This document shows, piece after piece, positions 52,335 through 60,600 of a stretch of 64,000 nt of DNA. Source of the DNA: an uncultured Pseudomonadota bacterium. Lineage in GTDB: Bacteria; Myxococcota_A; Bradymonadia; Bradymonadales; Bradymonadaceae. A model generated the notes under the pieces. That model saw nothing but the letters and a program-made list of their open reading frames with translations, did not search any database and was not told the DNA's origin. Position numbers and translations under genes: made by a program. How positions within the stretch are numbered: the first letter of the stretch is position 1; each line of letters opens with the position of its first letter. Location of the stretch: positions 121,807 through 185,806 of the forward strand of contig CAJXPB010000007.1 in NCBI GenBank assembly GCA_913057905.1. Reading direction: 5' to 3'.

Positions 52335-54425
52335 TCACTCCGCCGTTCCACTCGCCGGCTGTTTTGAAGCCGGCGACGCGGACGTGCGGGGAGCGAGAGT
52401 TAAATGGAGAGTGTCGGATTCGGCTAACGAACGACCGGGCGCGGGAGTCTGGGAGACGACCCGACCCCATCCCTCGACCTGAGGAAGGCTCCCCAGTTTT
52501 TGCGCGGCCGTCAACGCCTGTTTTAGCGTCATCCCGCGAAAATCGGGGACCCCGCCATCGACCGCAGGCTCCCGGGGAGCGGATTTGCCCCGACCCTCGT
52601 TCCCTGCTGTCGGGCGCTGTCCTCCTGCCGGCGGTCGAAACGTCGGCTCCCGTACATCCTCTTCGGTGCCCCAGCGAGCCTGCTCCTTCTGTTCTTTGGT
52701 GAGATTGTACCGCTCGCTCTGTTCCATGGGAGGAATCCCTCGGGCGGCCAGCGCATTCTTTGCGATCTCTTTGAAGGCCGGACCCGCCACGACGCCACCA
52801 TAGTGAGTCTCTTCGGGCTCATCGATCATCACCGAGATGGCGAATTCCGGTTTCTCGGCAGGCACGAAACCCGAGAAGCTCGCCACCCACATATCCGGGT
52901 CATACCGAAGGGTCTCGGGATTGACCTTTTGAGCGGTCCCCGTCTTTCCGGCCACCGTGTAGTTCGACAGCGCCGCCTCCGTGCCGGTCCCCTCTTCCAG
53001 GGGCACCAGGCTCAATGCACGGGTCACTTCCTCGGCGGTCTGCTCCGAGACAACCCTTCGCTGCAGCGTCGGCGACCCGCGTCGTACCCGCCGCCCCGAA
53101 GGCGTGCGGACCTCTTTGATGATCTGGGGCCGCAGCAACAACCCGTCGTTCGCAAGCGCACTCATCGCCCGGGTGACCTGCAGAGGCGTGGCCGTCAACC
53201 CCTGGCCGAACGCGATATTTGCGAAGGTGACTTCGGCCCAGCCGTCCGGCGGTCGCACCAGCCCGGGTTGCTCCCCGCGCAGGCCCAACCCCGTGCGCCG
53301 GCCGAACCCGAAGGCTCGAATGTACTGGTAAAGTCGCTTCTTGCCGATCCGCTGGGCGATTTTATACGCGCCGATATTCGACGATTTCTGAACGACCTCC
53401 GCCGCGTTCAACACATCGTGGCTGTGGGTGTCACGAATTCCGTGCGACCCGATCTGCAGATATCCCTCCTCGCAGTCGATCGGGGTGGCCAGGGATATGG
53501 CATTCTCCTCGAGCGCCGCCGCGACGACGAAGGATTTAAAAACCGAGCCGGGCTCGAAGGTATCGGTGATCGGTCGGAGTCGCCAATCCTTGCTGTCGTA
53601 GGTCCGAAAACGATTCGGATCGAACGACGGCGTATTGGCCATCGCGAGGATATCGCCGGAGTTGACATCCATCACAACGGCATATCCGGCCTTTGCGTCG
53701 TATTTTTCGACCTGCTCTTGCAGTGCCGACTGGGCCACACGCTGGATCCGCTCGTCGATGGTCAGCGCCACCGTGTTGCCTTCGAGTTTCTTCAAATCGG
53801 GTTTGCCCCGATTGAAGATCAGATGACCCCGGGCATCGCGCGTGCCCCGGATCGTGTACGACTCGCCGGCGAGCTCCGATTCCATCATCCGCTCGACTCC
53901 CTCGAGCCCCTTGTTATCGACGCCGGTGAACCCGAGGAGTTGTCCGGCCCGATCGCCGAGCGGATAGTATCGTTTCGGCTCCGTGATGCGCTCAAGGGCG
54001 GGATGGTCGAGGCTGGCGACCTTTCGGCCGACGGCCGGCGTGGCCTTTCGCTGGAGCCATACGAACGTGCGGTCCGACGAGAGTGTGTCGGTCAGATCCT
54101 GGACATCCCTCTCGAGGATCGGCGCCAGCGACTCGGCGAGCGCTGCAGGGTCGTCGATTTGATTCGGGTGAGCGGCAATACTCGGCACGTCTGTCGTGAC
54201 CGCCAGCTCAACCCCGTTGCGATCCAGAATCGATCCGCGACCCGCCTTCAGCTGCAGCGTCCGTTCCGTGCGGTTTTCGGAGCGCTCCGCCAACTCGTCC
54301 TCGCGCTCGGTCTGCAGGTAGTAGACCCGCCCGACGACGACGAAGAAGCCGGCTACAAGCAGGACCACCACCGCGGTCATCCGCCGCCGGACCGTTTGTT
54401 GAAGTTGGCTGTCGGAGTCGGCCAC
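52335..54425 (-). CDS. ftsI: Septal peptidoglycan transpeptidase FtsI (PBP3) with C-terminal PASTA domain
   Basis: Class B penicillin-binding protein that crosslinks septal peptidoglycan. One N-terminal membrane helix (16-34), the dimerisation domain, and the transpeptidase domain with SVFK (S294, K297), SSN (348-350) and KTG (494-496). After a basic, Pro-rich linker (about 560-625) a single PASTA domain follows (DFRGMTLKQALTAAQKLG..., about 630-685). PASTA on FtsI is absent from E. coli but known in deltaproteobacteria and Gram-positives. The start is GTG, with GGAG 5 nt upstream. Confidence 0.97.
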   Translation of the reverse strand: MADSDSQLQQTVRRRMTAVVVLLVAGFFVVVGRVYYLQTEREDELAERSENRTERTLQLKAGRGSILDRNGVELAVTTDVPSIAAHPNQIDDPAALAESLAPILERDVQDLTDTLSSDRTFVWLQRKATPAVGRKVASLDHPALERITEPKRYYPLGDRAGQLLGFTGVDNKGLEGVERMMESELAGESYTIRGTRDARGHLIFNRGKPDLKKLEGNTVALTIDERIQRVAQSALQEQVEKYDAKAGYAVVMDVNSGDILAMANTPSFDPNRFRTYDSKDWRLRPITDTFEPGSVFKSFVVAAALEENAISLATPIDCEEGYLQIGSHGIRDTHSHDVLNAAEVVQKSSNIGAYKIAQRIGKKRLYQYIRAFGFGRRTGLGLRGEQPGLVRPPDGWAEVTFANIAFGQGLTATPLQVTRAMSALANDGLLLRPQIIKEVRTPSGRRVRRGSPTLQRRVVSEQTAEEVTRALSLVPLEEGTGTEAALSNYTVAGKTGTAQKVNPETLRYDPDMWVASFSGFVPAEKPEFAISVMIDEPEETHYGGVVAGPAFKEIAKNALAARGIPPMEQSERYNLTKEQKEQARWGTEEDVREPTFRPPAGGQRPTAGNEGRGKSAPREPAVDGGVPDFRGMTLKQALTAAQKLGSLPQVEGWGRVVSQTPAPGRSLAESDTLHLTLAPRTSASPASKQPASGTAE

Positions 54426-54457
54426 AGATGCTCCGGACTTCGGTCAAGGCGTGTCGA

Positions 54458-54886
54458 TCACTGCACGACGTTGCGCGACGGCGAGCGCTCGTTGGCTGCC
54501 AGCGGTCGCGTCTCATCCGAAGATTCATCGGGTCGGCCGGCCCCGTTATCGGCCTCGGCCCGCACCTTCGGCGCCTCGTCGGAGGAGGCCGGCTCGATGG
54601 TCCAGACCTGTTCGGGCCCGGCTCGACGCAGCCCGAAGCGCTGCTTGGCAACCCGAGTGACACGTTCACTTCGAGCCTGCATGGCACGCTCGATCTTTAG
54701 CCTCCGCCGCTGATCGGTCAGCTGGCGCTTCTTGGAGCTCGCTTCCGAAATCTCGTAGCCGAGCTCGGTGGCCCTGTATTCGTAGTACACCTGCGTCAAC
54801 AGAAGCGACGTCGGGATCGCCAAGAGCACCACCCAGGCTCCCACTCTGAGACCGTCGCGACACATATTGGATATCATTCGTTTCAT
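54458..54886 (-). CDS. ftsL: Cell division protein FtsL-like
   Basis: Small bitopic protein in the usual ftsL place between rsmH and ftsI. A basic N-terminus, one membrane helix (about 15-35, VGAWVVLLAIPTSLLLTQVYYEYRATELGYEIS) and a coiled coil (about 40-80, KKRQLTDQRRRLKIERAM) ending in AKQRFGLRRAGPEQVWTIEP fit FtsL. The C-terminal 50 residues are an acidic, Ser-rich tail. FtsL is poorly conserved, so position and topology carry most of the weight. Confidence 0.88.
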   Translation of the reverse strand: MKRMISNMCRDGLRVGAWVVLLAIPTSLLLTQVYYEYRATELGYEISEASSKKRQLTDQRRRLKIERAMQARSERVTRVAKQRFGLRRAGPEQVWTIEPASSDEAPKVRAEADNGAGRPDESSDETRPLAANERSPSRNVVQ

Positions 54887-54907
54887 CTCTCGATCCTCGA
54901 TAACACG

Positions 54908-55849
54908 TCACACAACTTCGACGGCTCGTAATTTGGCACTTCGGGCCCGGGGATTTCGATCCACTTCTTGTTGGCCGGCTTCGATGGGGCTGCGGGTGAG
55001 GATCTCGACCTCACTGCGGGCATCGCATCCGCAGACCGGCAACCCGGGCGGACACACGCAGTCCTCGGCGAGGGCGCGGAACTCATGCTTGACGATCCGG
55101 TCCTCCAGCGAATGAAAGCTGATAAACACCGCCCGGCCCCCGGAGCGCACCAGCTTGGGCACTCGCTGCACTGCTTCCCGCAGATGCCGAAGCTCGTCGT
55201 TCAAGGCGATCCGCAGGGCCTGGAAGACCAGACTGGCGTCGCTGACCTGGCGGCGCGTGCCGGTCCCCGTCGCATCGACGACGTCACGAAGGTCGGTCGT
55301 CGTCTCCAGGTCGCCGGCGTCGAAAGCATCGAGGATCGCCGCAGCCAGTGCTCCCGCCCTCGGCAGGTCACCGTACTCTCTGAGCACGCGAGCCAGCTCC
55401 CCATGTTCGACCGACGCCAGCCACCCGTCGAGGCGCTGCGCGTTCGGCCCCATGCGCATATCCAACGGTCCCGGCTCTCGGAACGAAAAGCCGCGCTCGG
55501 GGTCGTCGAACTGGTGCGAACTGACCCCGGCGTCGACCAGAAATCCGTCCACCGGGCACATCCCCAGTTGCTCGCAGATCTCGACGGCCTGATCGTAATT
55601 ACCTCGGCTCAGAGTCAGCCGATCCGAGTCGATCTCCTTGAAACGTTCACGGCACGCGTCGATGGCATCCGGATCGCGGTCGATGGCCACCACGTGGCCC
55701 GCCGGATCCAGAGCGTCGAGCAGAGCGGCGACGTGCCCGCCTCCGCCGGCCGTGCCATCCACGTATATTCCTTCGGGATCCACCACCAGATGCTCGAGGA
55801 CCTCCTCGACCATGACCGGGGCGTGATACTCTGTGTCGAATGTTGCCAA
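54908..55849 (-). CDS. rsmH: 16S rRNA (cytosine1402-N4)-methyltransferase
   Basis: SAM-dependent methyltransferase (MraW) acting on the ribosomal P site region. Motifs: YVDGTAGGGGHVAALL (SAM site), DGFLVDAGVSSHQFDDPERGFSFREPGPLDMRM, and VFISFHSLEDRIVKHEFR. Its 313 residues are standard. No ATG is available; the frame starts at TTG (55849) with GGAGG only 4 nt upstream. It lies 195 bp downstream of mraZ, a larger gap than usual, in which no gene was seen. Confidence 0.97.
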   Translation of the reverse strand: MATFDTEYHAPVMVEEVLEHLVVDPEGIYVDGTAGGGGHVAALLDALDPAGHVVAIDRDPDAIDACRERFKEIDSDRLTLSRGNYDQAVEICEQLGMCPVDGFLVDAGVSSHQFDDPERGFSFREPGPLDMRMGPNAQRLDGWLASVEHGELARVLREYGDLPRAGALAAAILDAFDAGDLETTTDLRDVVDATGTGTRRQVSDASLVFQALRIALNDELRHLREAVQRVPKLVRSGGRAVFISFHSLEDRIVKHEFRALAEDCVCPPGLPVCGCDARSEVEILTRSPIEAGQQEVDRNPRARSAKLRAVEVV

Positions 55850-56044
55850 TCAGCCTCCGCGTCGGCGCAGCACTCGGGGATGACGATGACGGTGCCCGTC
55901 CCTGGGCAACCCGCCGGCTCGCGCCGACCGGCCCTCTTCCTTGAGGTCTCCGCATCGTCCGTGACTCGTCCTTGAGTCGAAGAACTCGCGTCCTCCGTGT
56001 CGCTTCCGTGCGCACGCAACCTGTGAACACTGCAATCGACGAGG

Positions 56045-56509
56045 CTACAAGCCGAGTTCGGTGATCGCCTCCTGGACCGCTTCGGGGTCGGCCTGCGCTT
56101 CGGCCGCCACCGATTCCCACTCGCCTTGATCCCACAGTTCGACCTTGTCGAGTTGCCCGACCCAGACGACCTCGCGGTCGAGATCGGCGTACTCGCGCAT
56201 CGATTTCGGAATCAACAGCCGTCCGTTGCTGTCGAGCGAAACCTCTTTGGCCGAACCAATGTAGACACGTTTGATGTGTTTGACCTCCGTCTTGAAGGCC
56301 GGCAGTTCCTGGAGCTTGCGCTCGAACTGCGTCCATTTGTCCAGCGAGTAGAGATCCAGATTTCCATCCAATGCGTGGGTCAAGATGACACGGTCGGCCT
56401 TTTCCCCGCTCGGGTCGTTCGCCTCGAGTACCTCGCGGTACCGGGCCGGTAGGCTCACACGCCCCTTCGAGTCCATCGTGTGGGCATAATGGCCTCGAAA
56501 GTGTTCCAT
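56045..56509 (-). CDS. mraZ: Transcriptional regulator MraZ
   Basis: AbrB-fold DNA-binding protein that forms rings of SpoVT-AbrB domains and represses the dcw cluster in E. coli. FRGHYAHTMDSKGRVSLPARYR and YIGSAKEVSLDSNGRLLIPKSMREYA are the two repeats with their D-x-K/N-G-R motifs. Its 154 residues are normal. It heads the cluster; a promoter candidate with an overlapping palindrome lies 97-147 bp upstream. Confidence 0.96.
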   Translation of the reverse strand: MEHFRGHYAHTMDSKGRVSLPARYREVLEANDPSGEKADRVILTHALDGNLDLYSLDKWTQFERKLQELPAFKTEVKHIKRVYIGSAKEVSLDSNGRLLIPKSMREYADLDREVVWVGQLDKVELWDQGEWESVAAEAQADPEAVQEAITELGL

Positions 56510-56605
56510 GACCTCTCGTTCAACGGGAGTCCGGCCGACCGAATCGCATCCGTGCGATTGTCATCTCGAAGTGTCGGCCCGTCCGTGGGCCGACGTTCCA
56601 CTCCA

Positions 56606-56620
56606 TGGGAATTCATCCCA
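56606..56620. promoter_or_regulatory. Palindromic operator candidate at the mraZ promoter (copy 1)
   Basis: TGGGAATTCATCCCA (TGGG-N7-CCCA) covers the expected transcription start of the mraZ promoter. A second copy, inverted, lies at 56764-56778. Known MraZ boxes are direct TGGG repeats, so MraZ is a plausible but unproven binder. Confidence 0.55.
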
Positions 56621-56627
56621 CATCAGG

Positions 56628-56656
56628 ACCATATGACGCTGCAGATCCCCCGTCAA
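56628..56656 (-). promoter_or_regulatory. Candidate promoter of the dcw cluster
   Basis: TTGACG (56651-56656) and TATGGT (56628-56633) with a 17-bp spacer on the minus strand. It is the best promoter match in the 382-bp region upstream of mraZ and would give a leader of about 110 nt. The rest of that region holds the two palindromes and the terminator of the preceding gene, with no gene. Confidence 0.55.
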
Positions 56657-56763
56657 GAAGATAATTCGGCGGCCCCGACACCCCGTTCAGGCCCGGAACA
56701 TCCCTCCTATACGCCCAAGTCCCCTTCTATATATCCGACTGATGGGACCGAGTGACATCGGTG

Positions 56764-56778
56764 TGGTATGAATTCCCA
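56764..56778. promoter_or_regulatory. Second copy of the mraZ-region palindrome (inverted)
   Basis: TGGTATGAATTCCCA, the reverse of copy 1 with one base different; together they share TGGGAATTCATNCCACA in opposite orientation about 145 bp apart. The spacing would allow looping between the two. Confidence 0.5.
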
Positions 56779-56818
56779 CCGTGTGTCAGGCGCGGTCCAT
56801 ATCGGGGCGGCTTCAAAC

Positions 56819-56863
56819 AAAAAACGGGCCGACCCGGCACCGATATGGCGCCGGGTCGGCCCG
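56819..56863 (-). terminator. Strong intrinsic terminator after the small acidic gene
   Basis: A perfect 14-bp stem (CGGGCCGACCCGGC at 56825-56838 with its complement at 56850-56863) and an 11-nt loop, followed on the minus strand by six U residues. It lies 29 nt after the stop of the small acidic gene and insulates mraZ from it. Confidence 0.95.
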
Positions 56864-56891
56864 CGTCGTGGGACAGAATGCCAGACGACGG

Positions 56892-57119
56892 TCAGGCCGT
56901 CGCCTCTTCGTCCTCTTCGGTCTCGTAGCGGAGGTACTTCGGCAGCACACGCACCTTTTTGCCGGGCATGTACTGCACTTCGACGGTCTCGTTGATGGGG
57001 ACCATCTCCTTGGAGACGAAACACATGATCTTCTGGCCGCCGCCTCGCTTTTCCTCTTCTTCGTCTTCTTGCTCGGCGTCGTTCGCCTCGACCTGCTCTT
57101 CGTTTTCCTCTTCAGCCAT
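56892..57119 (-). CDS. Small acidic protein of unknown function
   Basis: 75 residues. The first 25 are almost all Glu, Asp, Asn and Gln; the rest is a compact, less charged part (QKIMCFVSKEMVPINETVEVQYMPGKKVRVLPKYLRYE) with one cysteine. That block looks like a small beta-fold with a KxxxxPxxxxxxxxYxPGKKVRVxPKY pattern. GGAG is 6 nt before the ATG at 57119; an upstream ATG 33 bp earlier has no site. The gene has its own strong terminator and follows the kelch gene. No family recognised. Confidence 0.75.
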   Translation of the reverse strand: MAEEENEEQVEANDAEQEDEEEEKRGGGQKIMCFVSKEMVPINETVEVQYMPGKKVRVLPKYLRYETEEDEEATA

Positions 57120-57152
57120 CGTTGTCTCCTGGTGATCAGATTGGTTTGACAC

Positions 57153-58886
57153 TCAATTTCCTGACTCGGCAGCCGGGACAATATCGACAGGGTTGTAATA
57201 TTCAAGGGTGTCGAGCGTGACTTCGCTGCTGCCGGACTCGCCGACCCCACCCGATACGATGATCAGACCGCTGGTCAGTTGCTCGCTCGACGCCCCGTAT
57301 CGCGATGTCCCCATCTGAGCCGACCCGTCGGGCTCAAAGAACGAGCTTGCGGAGGATCCCCGGAACGCGAATCGCGTCGCTCCGACCGGCTCGCCGTCGG
57401 CATTTCGACCGCCGACTGTGACCAGGTCATTGGAGCCGTCCAGTGAGAACACATCGAGGCCCGAGACCGGCTGGGGCATCTGCCAGGTCTCCTGGCTGCC
57501 GGTGCCGAGTACGACAAGCTCGCACGTACCTATCTTATCTTTGGTCGTAAAGCTCGTGTATCCCCCACAGGCGACGATGCTGTCGTTCGGTCCGAAATCC
57601 ACGGTTGTCAGCCCGAACCCGTAGCGTTCGTCCTTCATGGGGTCGTCGGTCTCGACGGAGAGGGCCCCGTCCTCGACCGTCAGAAGCTCCGTCTCTCTCA
57701 GAGCTCCGCTGGCCGGAGCCCATCCCCCGAGCACCCAGACCTCGCCGGAACTGGTACGCACGGCCCGATGTTGAGCGCGACTTGCTTCGAGATCCCCCGC
57801 CGATGTGATGGTCCCGCTCTCCAGGTCGATGATCTCCACGGCGGACACGACCGTCCCGTTGGGTTTCAGCCCCCCCGCCAGCACGACCACATTCGGCTCG
57901 GGCAGATAGGTGGCCGTGTGAAAGGCCCGGGCCGGTTCCATGGACTGAATCGCGCCAGATTCGTCCTCCAGCGAGCGCACCCGCTCGCCGGCCAGCCGGT
58001 CGAGGTCGACGATCTCGAGCGCCCCCGTGGCGACCGTATCGCCATCCTCGAGGGTCAACCCCCCGGCGACCAGGAAGCGTTGCGGTCCGATCTTGGTGAC
58101 CGTGTGGTACGCTCGGCCCACCGCCAGCCGATCCGCCCCGTCTCGCCGGGGCCGGTCGGCTCCGGGGTTGTACCCGAGATTGATCATCCGACCGCGGGTC
58201 GTGTCGTAGAACTGAACATCGTCGTGCACGCCGTTGAGTTCGGGAACCGTCCCGTCCAGCAGCGTCTGCTCGACGTTCGGAGCACCGGCGACGAACAGGA
58301 CTCGCCCGCCGGAGGCCACGCCCGTTCGGTGTCCGGTTCGCCCGGCGAAACCGCCGCCAGACAGCCCCCGGTCGTCGAACCGCACCTGGCGATAATCCCA
58401 CTGCGCCGACGTCTGCGGATCTGAATACCGCTCTCCGACCGGCGAAAAGACCTCGGCGGCCGCCAGCATCAGTCGATACGACCGGTCTTCGGAATCGGGC
58501 TGCACGTCGAACAGCGGCGTCGCTCCGCTGGCCAGCGGAACCAACTCGCCGTCGGTACTCCGTTCCAGGAGGGTAAATTCGAGCCGAGTGTCGTTTCCGA
58601 ACTGCAACTCCGGAAGACTGGCACTCCCGTCACCGACGGGAAAGGTCTGTGAACTGATCGACTCGTCGCTGAGGGGACGGCTCAACGTGACCCTGACCTG
58701 TTCGGCGCCGACGTAGTCACCCAGACGGCTCACAAATCGCCCGGCTGCCGCGTCGTAGCCGTACAGTTCCACGTCCACCGACGGCCCCTCGGCGCCACAG
58801 CCCACTGCACCACCGAAGGCGAGTCCGGCACACAGCAGGATGCTTGGGATGATCGGGCCGAATGTCGCTCGAAGTGTCTGATTCAC
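57153..58886 (-). CDS. Kelch-repeat lipoprotein
   Basis: Exported lipoprotein: from the GTG at 58886 the signal peptide ends in GGAVGC (C30). The GTG overlaps the upstream stop as GTGA and has GGAGGT 6 nt before it; the frame is open further but without a signal. After a beta-rich N-domain, at least four kelch-type blades follow (VASGGRVLFVAGAP; YHTVTKIGPQRFLVAGGLTL; AFHTATYLPEPNVVVLAGGL; QHRAVRTSSGEVWVLGGWAP), forming a propeller. Related proteins are common in myxobacteria-like genomes. Ligand unknown; coupled to the PEGA gene. Confidence 0.82.
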   Translation of the reverse strand: MNQTLRATFGPIIPSILLCAGLAFGGAVGCGAEGPSVDVELYGYDAAAGRFVSRLGDYVGAEQVRVTLSRPLSDESISSQTFPVGDGSASLPELQFGNDTRLEFTLLERSTDGELVPLASGATPLFDVQPDSEDRSYRLMLAAAEVFSPVGERYSDPQTSAQWDYRQVRFDDRGLSGGGFAGRTGHRTGVASGGRVLFVAGAPNVEQTLLDGTVPELNGVHDDVQFYDTTRGRMINLGYNPGADRPRRDGADRLAVGRAYHTVTKIGPQRFLVAGGLTLEDGDTVATGALEIVDLDRLAGERVRSLEDESGAIQSMEPARAFHTATYLPEPNVVVLAGGLKPNGTVVSAVEIIDLESGTITSAGDLEASRAQHRAVRTSSGEVWVLGGWAPASGALRETELLTVEDGALSVETDDPMKDERYGFGLTTVDFGPNDSIVACGGYTSFTTKDKIGTCELVVLGTGSQETWQMPQPVSGLDVFSLDGSNDLVTVGGRNADGEPVGATRFAFRGSSASSFFEPDGSAQMGTSRYGASSEQLTSGLIIVSGGVGESGSSEVTLDTLEYYNPVDIVPAAESGN

Positions 58887-60424
58887 CACGAGACCTCCGT
58901 CTGAAAGCCGTCGGGATTGTTGCCGCCGAACAGAAACACACCACCGATGACGAGCCCGGCGGTGAGTGCAGCGCTCCCGACGCCCACGAGGATCCACTTG
59001 CCGGCCTTCCCGTCCTTTTCGTCATCTTCGATCGGAGGTGGAGGCTGAACCGACTCCGCTGCGGGCTCTTCGGTATCCGAGGGCTCTTCTGCTTGCTCTT
59101 CGATCTGTTGGTCGTCCGTCTGGCCGGGAGCCTCCTCTTTCGGGTCGGCTTCGGCCCGGGCGTCGGCCTCGGGTTCCTGGGTCAAATCCACGCGCTGGAA
59201 CGCCCGATCCGTCGGGGTATTGAGGGTCATCTCTACGATCTGTTTACCCAATTCGTCCACGCCGAGTCTCAAGTTTGACAGTTCCAGGTCGAAGGTCACG
59301 GTATCGCCGCGCAGGTAGAGATCTTCGTCGGCACTGTACACAAACGGGATCGCCCGGAATTCACCGTCTCGCTGTTGCATGGTCATCCACGCCACGTCGT
59401 CGGCGCCCGACTGTTCGACAAACTCGGCGAGTTCCGGCCCCAGCTCGGCGCCGAAAATCCCGTCGGCAATCCCCGACAAAAGCTGCGTGAAGTAGGCGGG
59501 CTCCTCCTCGACTTCGACTCGCTCGGGTTGGCTCAATGTCGCTTCATACGTCTCACGAGTGTCTCGCCCGCGAACCAAAATCTGGGAGGTCCATCGTCCC
59601 TTTTCACCCTTCACCACCAGGTAATGGGCTCCGAACCGGACGTCGACCGTCGCCGGGGTTTTCCCCTTTTCGACGCCGTCGACGTAGACGGTCGCACCCT
59701 CTTGGTTCGCTTCGATTGTCAATGTGCTCGTGCCCGCCTCCCTGACCTTGTTGACCTCCTCCTCGAAGATCGTCTTGAGTTCGGGGGGGAATTCATCCTG
59801 ATCGAGAGACGCATCCGGCCGCAGATGCGCGTATTCCTTGATGTAGCTGCGCGCGTCGAAATCGTACCCCGCTTCGTAGTACGCCCACGCCAATTTCGCC
59901 GTGGCGTCTGCCAGAACATCGAAATTCTGCAGATCCGCGACGTTTGCCCGTAAAAGATCGACAGCCTCCTGGAGCGTATCGGCTGCCCGCTGGTATTCAC
60001 CGGCTTCGATCAGACCGATGCCCGAGGTGTACTTTTTGCGAGCTTCGTTGATCGCGGTGGTCGACCGGACCCGCGTCGCCTCCTCACGCTGCATGACCGC
60101 AAAGCTCGGAAGCGTATCGAGGCGCCCGTCCCCGGATACCCGGTCACGCACCATCTCGCCGATTCGGCGCGGCACAAGCTCCTGGATGCCGGAACCGACG
60201 GCCTGGGCGGGCAACACCGCGAGGGTCGGCGTCTGCGAGGCTTCGCTCGACGCCTGGGAAGGCTCGGACGTCTGCGCCCCCTCGGATGCCCCGGCTTCCG
60301 AGGCATCTCCCTGCTGCTGTGCCCATCCGGTTGTCGGGCCGAATGCCACGGGGCTCGCCACCAGCAACGCTGCGAGCCATGTCGCCAGAAGGCGCGCTCC
60401 CGGCGCGCTGTCGTCGACCATCAT
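58883..60424 (-). CDS. PEGA-domain membrane protein with TPR-like repeats
   Basis: 513 residues. The signal peptide (to about GWA/Q, residue 35) is followed by a stretch like a CsgG/TolB-type substructure (TPTLAVLPAQAVGSGIQELVPRRIGEMVRDRV). A TPR-like helical part (about 128-225) comes next, then a PEGA domain (TLTIEANQEGATVYVDGVEKGKTPATVDV, about 232-290). A charged segment and a C-terminal membrane helix (about 483-505) complete the protein. The ATG at 60424 has GAGGG upstream. It is translated together with the kelch lipoprotein downstream, suggesting a shared envelope complex. Confidence 0.8.
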   Translation of the reverse strand: MMVDDSAPGARLLATWLAALLVASPVAFGPTTGWAQQQGDASEAGASEGAQTSEPSQASSEASQTPTLAVLPAQAVGSGIQELVPRRIGEMVRDRVSGDGRLDTLPSFAVMQREEATRVRSTTAINEARKKYTSGIGLIEAGEYQRAADTLQEAVDLLRANVADLQNFDVLADATAKLAWAYYEAGYDFDARSYIKEYAHLRPDASLDQDEFPPELKTIFEEEVNKVREAGTSTLTIEANQEGATVYVDGVEKGKTPATVDVRFGAHYLVVKGEKGRWTSQILVRGRDTRETYEATLSQPERVEVEEEPAYFTQLLSGIADGIFGAELGPELAEFVEQSGADDVAWMTMQQRDGEFRAIPFVYSADEDLYLRGDTVTFDLELSNLRLGVDELGKQIVEMTLNTPTDRAFQRVDLTQEPEADARAEADPKEEAPGQTDDQQIEEQAEEPSDTEEPAAESVQPPPPIEDDEKDGKAGKWILVGVGSAALTAGLVIGGVFLFGGNNPDGFQTEVSW

Positions 60425-60468
60425 AAGAGCCCTCGTCGGGGATGTGTTCGAGCGAAACACTACGTCCA

Positions 60469-60497
60469 ATTATCATCCCGACCGTCGGGAGCGTCAA
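60469..60497 (-). promoter_or_regulatory. Promoter of the PEGA-kelch operon with a palindrome in its spacer
   Basis: TTGACG (60492-60497) and GATAAT (60469-60474), both five of six consensus, with a 17-bp spacer on the minus strand. The spacer contains TCCCGAC-C-GTCGGGA (60476-60490), a perfect 7-bp inverted repeat placed exactly between the boxes, the classic position for a repressor or MerR-type activator. Confidence 0.6.
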
Positions 60498-60600
60498 AGA
60501 TTCTCCTCGATCGAGTTCGCCTTGTCGGCCCGATGCGCACGGCGGTAGGGTCGAGGTGTGTCGTCGTCCATTCCCCCTCATCCCGGTGGTCGGTCGTTCC

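Noticed and set aside
52803-54713. Plus-strand open frame of about 640 codons
   Set aside because: Antisense to ftsI and ftsL; no domain, Arg-rich.
55850-56044. Small gene between mraZ and rsmH
   Set aside because: An open minus-strand frame crosses it but overlaps rsmH out of frame with no start signal; likely just spacer.
56510-56640. Classical direct-repeat MraZ boxes
   Set aside because: TGGGA-like pentamers occur, but not at the regular 10-bp spacing; the palindrome is the better signal.
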